A stretch of DNA of 15,948 nucleotides, from contig DBVV01000074.1 of assembly GCA_002308795.1 (NCBI GenBank), forward strand, positions 1-15,948. The letters run 5' to 3'. The notes under the pieces were generated by a model. It ran no database searches, had not been told where the DNA came from, and was given only the letters and a program-made list of their open reading frames with translations. The translations under genes and the position numbers were made by a program. This DNA comes from Mageeibacillus sp. UBA1255. Its GTDB lineage: Bacteria; Bacillota; Clostridia; UBA1212; UBA1255. Numbering within the stretch: the stretch's first letter is position 1; every line of letters starts with the position of its first letter. Shown here in pieces: positions 6,744 to 12,933 of this stretch.

Positions 6744-7252
6744 ACAAGATCAAGGGCCCCGCAAAATATGACGGAAAATGCGTGCGGGTGACCGACAGCC
6801 AGGGCAATTCATTCGAGGCGATCTGCGAGTATCTCAGCAGGGACTACGTGGAACACGAATACGGCAAGAATGAAGACGCGCTCGAGCTGGCGCATCTGTT
6901 CATTGTTCACAGCGATATCGTCAACGTAGAAATACTCGATGACCACGAAGGTCCGTGGGGAAGATTCTCGGGGCCGTTCGGAATGCTCGAGGAGATAACG
7001 GTCGAAGACGATATTTTCATGACGCTCCAGATGCTGGAGGATTACGCGGACGAGGAAGAAGAACACGTTCAGCGGCTGCTGGCATGCCTCGAATACTATC
7101 TGAGCTGCGGACAAGGGACGAAGATCCCGTGGGAAGCAGAAAAAAGCAAACTTATTGACCCGCTCAAGAGGATAGCGGACGAAGTGACTGATAAAGAAAC
7201 GCGCGAGAGTGCAAAAAGGCTGATACTGCTGTGCAGTAAAAATGACGAATGA
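6740..7252 (+). CDS. Conserved-looking hypothetical protein with probable Sm-like N-terminal domain
   Basis: This 170-residue cytosolic protein starts in a 4-bp ATGA overlap with the transglutaminase stop; a longer upstream reading frame from 6626 would run inside that gene and is rejected. Residues about 8-66 (YDGKCVRVTD, a short Gly turn, FEAICEY, then HSDIVNVEIL) have the strand-turn-strand look of Sm/LSm-like domains in Firmicute hypothetical proteins; this is pattern recognition from memory. A Gly/Pro-Phe segment (GPWGRFSGPFG, 71-81) follows. Residues 85-170 are acidic and helical, with EEEEHV and an amphipathic C-terminus. No catalytic motif is seen. Its position between exported proteins suggests a regulatory or binding role in the same process, but this is inference. 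Confidence 0.7.
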   Translation: MNKIKGPAKYDGKCVRVTDSQGNSFEAICEYLSRDYVEHEYGKNEDALELAHLFIVHSDIVNVEILDDHEGPWGRFSGPFGMLEEITVEDDIFMTLQMLEDYADEEEEHVQRLLACLEYYLSCGQGTKIPWEAEKSKLIDPLKRIADEVTDKETRESAKRLILLCSKNDE

Positions 7253-8417
7253 TATGAAAACGCGAATTCCAGGAGCTAAAAATCTTATACGCACGGTCAC
7301 TGCGATAGGCATCATTCTGAGCCTGCTCGTTGTCACGCTGCTGACGGGCTGCTCCGGTAAAAGTGAGCCTGAACTCGGAGAGACCGGTCTGATCCACGAG
7401 CTCGAATTCGGCGGCGTGTACATCACGATGACCATTGACGACTTCAACGCCCTCGGGTTCCAGTACGGCGACAGCGTTGACGTGAAATTCTCCAACGGGT
7501 ACGAGCTGAAAGACCTGCCGTACTACAACGGGTACTACACGCAGACCGGGAAACCGCTGCTGATAGCGTATCCGGGCTACGACTACATCAAGGCTGCCAT
7601 CAATAACGGCGCCGATCTGTGGGAGGTCGCAAACCTGAAAGAGACCGATACGGCGCAGATCACGCTCGCGCAGAAGGGAAAATACGCCACGATCCAGGAC
7701 GCCCGGGACCTGCATTATAAGGACGAGCGCGCGAAATATCCGAGCGACGAAGTTTTTGCGAACTTCAGGACGATAGAAGCCGGAAATATCGGGAGCGGCA
7801 TAGTCTATAGATCTGCTTCGCCGTGCGATAACCAGCATAACCGCGCACCGTACGTTGACGCCCTCATCAAAAACGCCGGGGTTAAGTATATCGTGAATCT
7901 CTCGGACAACGACGATAAGATCCACGGGTATATTGACGCCGACGGGTTCGATTCGCCCTATTTCCTTTCGCTGTATCAGGCTGGGAGTGTCATTCCGCTG
8001 GCGCTTAACATGAATTTCGGGTCGGAGGAGTTCCGGGGCAAGGTTGTGCGCGGCCTGGAGGCGATGGCGGACAACGACGGGCCGTATCTCGTGCATTGCA
8101 CCGAGGGCAAGGATCGCACCGGTTTCGTCTGCATGCTGATCGAGGCGCTCACGGGGGCAACATACGAGGAAATTGTCGCCGATTACATGATCACTTATTA
8201 CAATTACTACGGCATCACGGAGCAGAACGAAAAGGCCAAGTATGATATAATTGTCAGTGACGTGCTGGATCCCATGATCCGCAGCATGGCAGGCGACGAT
8301 AGTATTGACCTCAGGACCGCAGACCTTGCCGCATACGCCGAACGTTTTCTTAAAAACGCCGGGATGGCCGCGGAAAAGATCGATGCTTTAAAAACGAGGC
8401 TTTCGGGAAATCAGTAA
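7242..8417 (+). CDS. Lipoprotein tyrosine phosphatase with N-terminal SAM-hydroxide-adenosyltransferase-like barrel
   Basis: This 391-residue lipoprotein has hydrophobic residues 19-35, then a lipobox LTGC with lipidated C37, so it acts outside the membrane. Residues about 48-150 resemble the C-terminal beta-barrel of SAM hydroxide adenosyltransferases/fluorinases: GLIHELEFGGVYITM, GDSVDVKFSNG, then GKPLLIAYPGYDYIKAAINNG. The catalytic N-terminal half of those enzymes is absent, so this is likely a binding module. Residues about 170-391 form a tyrosine phosphatase of the Y_phosphatase3 (LipA/MptpB-like) type with the P-loop HCTEGKDRTG (C286, R292, CX5R). GNIGSGIVYRSASP is the usual entry block. 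Members of that family remove phosphate from phosphotyrosine or phosphoinositides; the substrate here is unknown. The ATG at 7242 overlaps the previous gene by 11 bp. An ATG at 7254 is an equally possible start, and neither has a clear Shine-Dalgarno. Confidence 0.85.
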   Translation: MTNDMKTRIPGAKNLIRTVTAIGIILSLLVVTLLTGCSGKSEPELGETGLIHELEFGGVYITMTIDDFNALGFQYGDSVDVKFSNGYELKDLPYYNGYYTQTGKPLLIAYPGYDYIKAAINNGADLWEVANLKETDTAQITLAQKGKYATIQDARDLHYKDERAKYPSDEVFANFRTIEAGNIGSGIVYRSASPCDNQHNRAPYVDALIKNAGVKYIVNLSDNDDKIHGYIDADGFDSPYFLSLYQAGSVIPLALNMNFGSEEFRGKVVRGLEAMADNDGPYLVHCTEGKDRTGFVCMLIEALTGATYEEIVADYMITYYNYYGITEQNEKAKYDIIVSDVLDPMIRSMAGDDSIDLRTADLAAYAERFLKNAGMAAEKIDALKTRLSGNQ

Positions 8418-8420
8418 TTA

Positions 8421-10193
8421 ATGATGGAAAAAAAGAAGGCTAAAATAGGAATAATCCCGCTCGTGGCCGTACTGTTCGCGATAAGCATATTCGTGACCGG
8501 TATTTCGGTGTATTTCAGTCAGCGGCTGTCAACGAACGATAACGTGAGAAGGCAGATGGAAAAGCTCGCGGCGGAGGTCGCGGCTGAGACCGAGATGGCG
8601 ATCAAAGAATATCCCGCATATGAGTGGCTGATCAGATACTGGTTCGACCACAGCTCCAGCCTTGACATCGAATACGACATGTACTTCGGTGAGCGTAACG
8701 TGACTAAGCGAAAGCTTCAGGAGTTTACCGAGAGGAATCCGCATATCCTGATGAAATATTCCGGGACGGACGAGATAGAGGCATTATCCGCGTACGACCA
8801 GGCGCTTTACGCCGAAATAACGTATTCGTGGCTTATAACGCATATAAACGAGATAAAACGTGCATATAAAGTGGATTTCCTGTTCTGCGTACTGACAGAC
8901 GAAACGTTCAACAATCAATTCTTCCTGCTCAGCGCCGCGGACAAAGGTTCGGTGAGAGGTACCGATTACGAGCAGGTATACCCGCTCGGGGTCACCGTGA
9001 CCGTTTCAGAAAGCCAGGCTTCGGCAATGAAAGAGGCAAAGCGAAATTCGAGGCATCTGGCGGCTGCGGGCAATTACGTTGACTACTATTCTCTGTTTGG
9101 CGAGATGGATGATTATACCGTGCTCACCGGCGTGACGTTCAACGTTTCGACCATGCAAAACGACGTGAATTCCGGCACCGTGCACGGACTGGTATTCGCG
9201 CTGATACATCAGATATTATTGTCCGCGATCTGCCTTGCGCTGATCTATTTCTTTGTCCTGAGGCCGGTTAAAAACGTCCAGCGCAGCATTCAGGATTATA
9301 AAGACACAAAGAACAGTGAAGACGTTAAAACGCATCTCTCGAAAGCGGTCCTGCTTCACAACGAACTCGGGCAGCTTTCGCGCGACGTTGTGAGCATGAC
9401 GGAAGAGATCGACGACCACGTTAAGAGCATCGAAACTATTACAGCGGAGAAGGAGCGGATCGTTGCCGAACTCGGGCTTGCCTCGCGTATACAGATGGCG
9501 ATGCTTCCCGGCAAGTTTCCTGCGTTTCCTGACCGCACTGATTTTGACGTTTTCGCGTCAATGGACCCGGCGAGAGAGGTCGGGGGCGATTTTTACGACT
9601 TTTTCCTGATCGATGACGATCACCTGTGCATAACGATCGCGGACGTTTCGGGGAAGGGAGTTCCAGCGGCGCTGTTCATGATGGCTTCGAAGATCATCCT
9701 CGCGAACAACGCGATGATGGGCAAATCTCCCGCGGAGATCCTTTCAAATACCAATGCGGCAATATGTTCGAACAACAGCGCAGAAATGTTTGTCACCGTC
9801 TGGCTCGGAATCCTCGAGCTTTCGACCGGTAAGCTTACGGCGGCCAACGCGGGCCACGAGTATCCTGTTATCCGTCGTGCGGGCGGTACGTTCGAGCTTA
9901 TAAAAGACAGGCACGGTTTCGTGGTAGGCGGTATGCCCGGTTCGAAATATAAAGAATATGAGCTCGAGCTAGGCCGCGGCGATATGCTGTTCCTTTACAC
10001 TGACGGGCTTCCGGAGGCCACGGATAACGCAGGCAATATGTTCGGCAATTCGCGCATGCTTGACGCGCTCAATGCGTCCGCGGTCAATACTCCCGAGGAG
10101 ATCATTCAGCATATGCGCGGCGCGGTCAACGACTTTGTCGCTTCCGCCGAGCAGTTCGACGACCTCACGATGATGTGCGTGAAATTCAATTAA
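8421..10193 (+). CDS. Membrane-bound SpoIIE/RsbU-type PP2C Ser/Thr phosphatase with external sensor and HAMP-like linker
   Basis: This 590-residue protein has TM1 (about 9-31), an extracytoplasmic region of about 220 residues, TM2 (about 256-280), a HAMP-like and coiled-coil linker (about 281-350), and a PP2C-type SpoIIE domain (about 350-590). The metal-binding motifs are intact: REVGGDFYDF (D390), IADVSGKGVPAALF (D408), YTDGLPEA (D528) and EQFDDLTM (D580/D581). NAGHEYP (476-482) is also typical. In RsbU, RsbP and SpoIIE this domain dephosphorylates an anti-sigma antagonist of the STAS family in partner-switching pathways. No STAS or RsbW-like gene lies in this window, so its target is elsewhere or different. 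The sensor may be Cache-like, but I cannot name its ligand. The gene starts 3 bp after the phosphatase stop with no clear ribosome site (ATG at 8421 or 8424), implying coupling. It is the last gene of the operon; no clear terminator hairpin follows. Confidence 0.9.
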   Translation: MMEKKKAKIGIIPLVAVLFAISIFVTGISVYFSQRLSTNDNVRRQMEKLAAEVAAETEMAIKEYPAYEWLIRYWFDHSSSLDIEYDMYFGERNVTKRKLQEFTERNPHILMKYSGTDEIEALSAYDQALYAEITYSWLITHINEIKRAYKVDFLFCVLTDETFNNQFFLLSAADKGSVRGTDYEQVYPLGVTVTVSESQASAMKEAKRNSRHLAAAGNYVDYYSLFGEMDDYTVLTGVTFNVSTMQNDVNSGTVHGLVFALIHQILLSAICLALIYFFVLRPVKNVQRSIQDYKDTKNSEDVKTHLSKAVLLHNELGQLSRDVVSMTEEIDDHVKSIETITAEKERIVAELGLASRIQMAMLPGKFPAFPDRTDFDVFASMDPAREVGGDFYDFFLIDDDHLCITIADVSGKGVPAALFMMASKIILANNAMMGKSPAEILSNTNAAICSNNSAEMFVTVWLGILELSTGKLTAANAGHEYPVIRRAGGTFELIKDRHGFVVGGMPGSKYKEYELELGRGDMLFLYTDGLPEATDNAGNMFGNSRMLDALNASAVNTPEEIIQHMRGAVNDFVASAEQFDDLTMMCVKFN

Positions 10194-10208
10194 GAGCCCC
10201 GCCTGCAC

Positions 10209-10238
10209 TTGACCTCGCTCCCCAAACTATACTATAAT
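10209..10238 (+). promoter_or_regulatory. Promoter of the NifU-like/GGGtGRT operon
   Basis: -35 TTGACC (10209-10214) and -10 TATAAT (10233-10238) are separated by 18 bp. Transcription would begin near 10245, where a short imperfect dyad (GGTG 10247-10250, CACC 10258-10261) could serve as an operator; that role is speculative. The ribosome site AAGGAG (10274-10279) lies 11 bases before the ATG at 10291. Confidence 0.75.
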
Positions 10239-10290
10239 TACCGTCGGGTGTGAATCTCACCATTTCACTGAAAAAGGAGAAATAAAATTT

Positions 10291-10992
10291 ATGAGCGAAC
10301 TCGTCTATTCGAAAGAAGTAGAGAACATGTGCTGCGTCGCTCAGGGACCGAACCACGGCCCCGCTCCGCTCCCTGAGGAAGGCAAGTGGATACAGGCGAA
10401 GCAGCTTAGCGACATTTCAGGCTACACTCACGGTGTAGGCTGGTGCGCACCTCAGCAGGGCGCGTGCAAATTGTCCCTGAACGTAAAAGAAGGCGTCATC
10501 GAAGAAGCGCTGGTCGAGACGATCGGCTGCTCCGGAATGACTCACTCGGCGGCAATGGCGGCTGAGATATTGCCCGGAAAGACCATCCTTGAAGCACTTA
10601 ACACTGACCTCGTTTGCGACGCTATAAACACCGCAATGCGCGAACTGTTCCTGCAGATCGTGTACGGACGCACACAGTCTGCGTTCTCCGACGGCGGCCT
10701 CGTTATCGGCGCCGGAATGGAAGACCTGGGCAAGGGCGAGCGCAGCATGGTCGGTACGATGTACGGCACGAAATCCAAAGGCGTGCGTTACCTCGAGATG
10801 ACCGAAGGCTACTGCACACGCATGGCTCTCGACGCGGATAATCAGGTGATCGGATACGAGTTCGTGTCACTGGGCAAGATGACCGATTTCATCAAAAAAG
10901 GTCTTGAGCCCAACGAAGCGTACCAGAAGGCAATGGGACATTACGGCAGGTTCGATGAGGCTGTTCGGTACATCGACCCGCGTAAAGAATGA
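10291..10992 (+). CDS. NifU-like iron-sulfur cluster assembly scaffold protein
   Basis: This 233-residue protein resembles the NifU N-terminal/IscU scaffold group that is annotated next to GGGtGRT proteins in Clostridia and other anaerobes. Cysteines occur at C14, C15, C52, C59, C80, C109 and C175. The block IGCSGMTHSAAMAAEILPGK (78-97) matches the IscU-type segment in which a Cys-containing turn is followed by a helix and GKT. It probably carries or hands over an Fe-S cluster in the cytosol. It differs from classical IscU/SufU (about 130-150 residues) by a long N-terminal extension and an extra C-terminal region (about 145-233). The next gene begins 18 bp downstream on the same transcript, so the two proteins probably act together. 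The exact client is unknown. Confidence 0.8.
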   Translation: MSELVYSKEVENMCCVAQGPNHGPAPLPEEGKWIQAKQLSDISGYTHGVGWCAPQQGACKLSLNVKEGVIEEALVETIGCSGMTHSAAMAAEILPGKTILEALNTDLVCDAINTAMRELFLQIVYGRTQSAFSDGGLVIGAGMEDLGKGERSMVGTMYGTKSKGVRYLEMTEGYCTRMALDADNQVIGYEFVSLGKMTDFIKKGLEPNEAYQKAMGHYGRFDEAVRYIDPRKE

Positions 10993-11010
10993 TGAGGGGA
11001 GGCTTACGTT

Positions 11011-12009
11011 ATGGCACAGTTTGAAGGTTATGAAAGACGTGAGGCTAAAATCCTCGAAACACTGAAAAAATACGGCATCAAGTCGATCGACGAGTGCAAA
11101 GACATCACGCTCGCAAAAGGCATCGACGTTGACCAGATCGTGCGTTCCACCCAGCCTATCTGCTTCGAAAACGCCGTATGGGCTTACACCGTTGGCGCCG
11201 CGATCGCTATTAAAAAAGGCTGCGTAAAGGCTGCTGACGCTTCCGCCGCTATCGGCGAAGGCCTCCAGTCCTTCTGCATCCCCGGCTCCGTTGCCGAGAA
11301 CCGCAAGGTCGGTCTGGGCCATGGAAATCTGGGCAAGATGCTCCTTTCCGAGGATACCGAGTGCTTCTGCTTCCTTGCAGGTCACGAGTCATTTGCCGCC
11401 GCTGAAGGCGCTATTAAGATCGCCCTCAACGCGAACAAGGTCCGCAAGAATCCTCTGCGCGTTATCCTTAACGGTCTGGGCAAGGACGCCGCGATGATCA
11501 TTTCCAGGATCAACGGCTTCACTTACGTGCAGACCGCGTTCGATCCGTACTCCGAGACCGTTACCGTGGTCAAGGAAGTCCCGTACTCCAAGGGCCCGAG
11601 AGCGGCCGTGCGCTGCTACGGCGCGGACAACGTTCCTGAAGGCGTTGCCATCATGAAGCTCGAGAACGTGGGCGTTTCCATCACCGGCAACTCCACCAAC
11701 CCGACCAGATTCCAGCATCCCGTTGCCGGCACCTATAAGAAGTGGTGCGTCGAGAACGGCAAGGCTTACTTCTCCGTAGCATCGGGCGGCGGCACGGGCC
11801 GTACGCTTCACCCGGACAACATGGCTGCCGGTCCTTCTTCGTACGGTATGACCGATACGATGGGCCGTATGCACTCCGACGCTCAGTTCGCCGGTTCGTC
11901 CTCCGTGCCTGCGCACGTTGAGATGATGGGCCTGATCGGCATGGGCAATAACCCCATGGTCGGCGCTACCGTGGCAGTGGCTGTGGCTGTGGAAGAGGCA
12001 ATGAAATAA
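11011..12009 (+). CDS. GGGtGRT family protein
   Basis: This 332-residue cytosolic protein carries the signature GGGTGRT at 259-265 (within SVASGGGTGRTLHPD), which defines the family called GGGtGRT protein. Its biochemical function is, to my knowledge, not established. Its consistent pairing with a NifU-like scaffold suggests an Fe-S-linked role. Cysteines at 29, 51, 71, 89, 118, 120, 202 and 246 include a CFC (118-120), so cluster or metal binding is possible. Glycine-rich segments (GLGHGNLGK, 101-109) resemble nucleotide- or phosphate-binding loops but match no named motif. There is no signal peptide or transmembrane helix. The ATG at 11011 follows GGGGAGG (10996-11002) by eight bases. Codons are strongly biased (ATC, AAG, GGC, CGT/CGC), suggesting high expression. 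A hairpin terminator lies about 55 bp after the stop. Confidence 0.85.
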   Translation: MAQFEGYERREAKILETLKKYGIKSIDECKDITLAKGIDVDQIVRSTQPICFENAVWAYTVGAAIAIKKGCVKAADASAAIGEGLQSFCIPGSVAENRKVGLGHGNLGKMLLSEDTECFCFLAGHESFAAAEGAIKIALNANKVRKNPLRVILNGLGKDAAMIISRINGFTYVQTAFDPYSETVTVVKEVPYSKGPRAAVRCYGADNVPEGVAIMKLENVGVSITGNSTNPTRFQHPVAGTYKKWCVENGKAYFSVASGGGTGRTLHPDNMAAGPSSYGMTDTMGRMHSDAQFAGSSSVPAHVEMMGLIGMGNNPMVGATVAVAVAVEEAMK

Positions 12010-12027
12010 ATTAGCAGGGAAGGCAGA

Positions 12028-12043
12028 GGCAAAAGCTTTTGCC
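12028..12043. repeat. 16-bp perfect palindrome after the GGGtGRT gene
   Basis: GGCAAAAGCTTTTGCC is a perfect inverted repeat located 18 bp after the stop codon. Without a loop it forms a poor hairpin, and no U-tract follows, so it looks more like a protein-binding dyad or a transcript-stability element than a terminator. Confidence 0.35.
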
Positions 12044-12064
12044 CGGATCTCCTGAGTAAAACAG

Positions 12065-12110
12065 ATGCACACATCATTTTCGTAAAAAAGAGAATGATGT
12101 GTGCATTTTA
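12065..12110 (+). terminator. Intrinsic terminator of the NifU-like/GGGtGRT operon
   Basis: The arms ATGCACACATCATT (12065-12078) and AATGATGTGTGCAT (12093-12106) form a perfect 14-bp stem with a 14-nt loop, followed by TTTTA. On the minus strand the hairpin is followed by CTGTTTTAC, so it may also stop transcripts from the convergent AT-rich operon, though less efficiently. Confidence 0.8.
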
Positions 12111-12112
12111 TA

Positions 12113-12220
12113 TTGAGGGGGATCTCAGGCAATGAAGAAATTGAACTTGCAAAAGTCCGTTACAGGCAGAACTATATCCGGTTCTATAAATACTTTGATC
12201 CTGATATGTCAGATTTCTGA
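12113..12220 (+). pseudogene. Possible gene remnant (short protein-like tail)
   Basis: The frame from TTG at 12113 to TGA at 12218 encodes 35 residues ending in VRYRQNYIRFYKYFDPDMSD plus a final Phe. This has the composition of a real protein C-terminus: aromatic and charged residues, with a Tyr/Arg-rich helix. The frame stays open upstream only to 12098, inside the terminator hairpin, and there is no ATG start. A weak GAGGGGG site (12115-12121) lies inside the frame. It may be the 3-prime end of a gene lost when the adjacent AT-rich unit arrived, or chance. I cannot name the family. Confidence 0.25.
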
Positions 12221-12241
12221 TTGCGAATATGTGCCTCGTTA

Positions 12242-12907
12242 TTAAGGAATCGGAGAAGGCGTCGGCTCCCCGGCAACATGTTCAGTTTCTGAGGAATCGT
12301 TTTCATTTGCCGCCTTGGCAATATACTGATCATATGTCTCGAATTCCCATGTGCTATTATAGTTTTTCATAAGCGCTTCTTCATCCATGTCGCTTCTAAC
12401 GTCAACATCAAAAAAAAGTGTATTATTGAGCTTTAAAAGTGTTTCTGCGTCTGGAGCTTCTTTCGTTTTCGCGTTGACCGTGCCATCCTCCATTATCAAA
12501 TAAGTTGAATTTTCAAAATCGATTCTGAAGGACATGTCGTTCAGGTTAATGATCGGCGTTATCACAACGATCGCCCCTTCATATCCTCTAAAAACATATA
12601 AGTAACGTGTTGTCATAGAAGCATCGAGCAACTTTCCACGGTATTTCCACTTAAGGTTCTTAAGCAGAGCTTCTGATTCTTCAAAAGACTTCAATCCGAG
12701 AAGAACGCTCTTTACTTCCTCAGGGGAGATTTCTTTAATATTATTTATATTATGTACATCTTCACTGTTATCTGATATTTCATTTACCGGTTTATGCAAG
12801 TCTTTTTTGCTTGCAGACGTTTGTTTCACTGTGCCGATAACTATTCCTGCCACAATAGCAGCAATTGCCATAGTCAGTACTATTATCCATATAAGCACTT
12901 TTTTCAT
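12242..12907 (-). CDS. Membrane-anchored extracytoplasmic protein of unknown function
   Basis: This 221-residue protein has an N-terminal hydrophobic segment (about 4-25) after MKK, acting as a signal anchor or uncleaved signal peptide with the rest outside the membrane. No lipobox Cys is present. After a polar linker (about 28-57), residues 58-180 look like a mixed alpha/beta domain (EVKSVLLGLKSFEESEALL, YLYVFRGYEGAIVVITPI, STYLIMEDGTVNAK). The C-terminus is acidic and ends in PTPSPIP. I do not recognise the family. The ATG at 12907 is chosen because AGGAG (12919-12923) lies 11 bases upstream; a GTG at 12916 sits too close to that site. The gene is AT-rich and lies 26 bp after the large modular surface protein, so the two are likely cotranscribed and it may assist that protein at the surface (inference). 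Confidence 0.7.
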   Translation of the reverse strand: MKKVLIWIIVLTMAIAAIVAGIVIGTVKQTSASKKDLHKPVNEISDNSEDVHNINNIKEISPEEVKSVLLGLKSFEESEALLKNLKWKYRGKLLDASMTTRYLYVFRGYEGAIVVITPIINLNDMSFRIDFENSTYLIMEDGTVNAKTKEAPDAETLLKLNNTLFFDVDVRSDMDEEALMKNYNSTWEFETYDQYIAKAANENDSSETEHVAGEPTPSPIP

Positions 12908-12933
12908 TAAAAACACATCTCCTTTTTTCTAAT

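Noticed and set aside
7164..8096. 310-residue minus-strand ORF
   Set aside because: It is antisense to the lipoprotein phosphatase, whose motifs (lipobox, CX5R) are clear; it is Arg/Val-rich without recognisable domains.
11389..12132. 247-residue minus-strand ORF
   Set aside because: It is antisense to the GGGtGRT gene and runs through the terminator hairpin; its His/Arg/Gly-rich composition is an effect of codon bias on the sense strand.
12210..12221. TCAGATTTCTGA near-palindrome as terminator of the AT-rich operon
   Set aside because: The loop would be only two bases and there is no U-tract on the minus strand; the hairpin at 12065-12106 is the better candidate.
12132..12245. 37-residue plus-strand ORF starting with ATG and ending just inside the convergent gene
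   Set aside because: Its ribosome site is poorly spaced, its composition looks random, and it competes with a more protein-like frame over the same bases.
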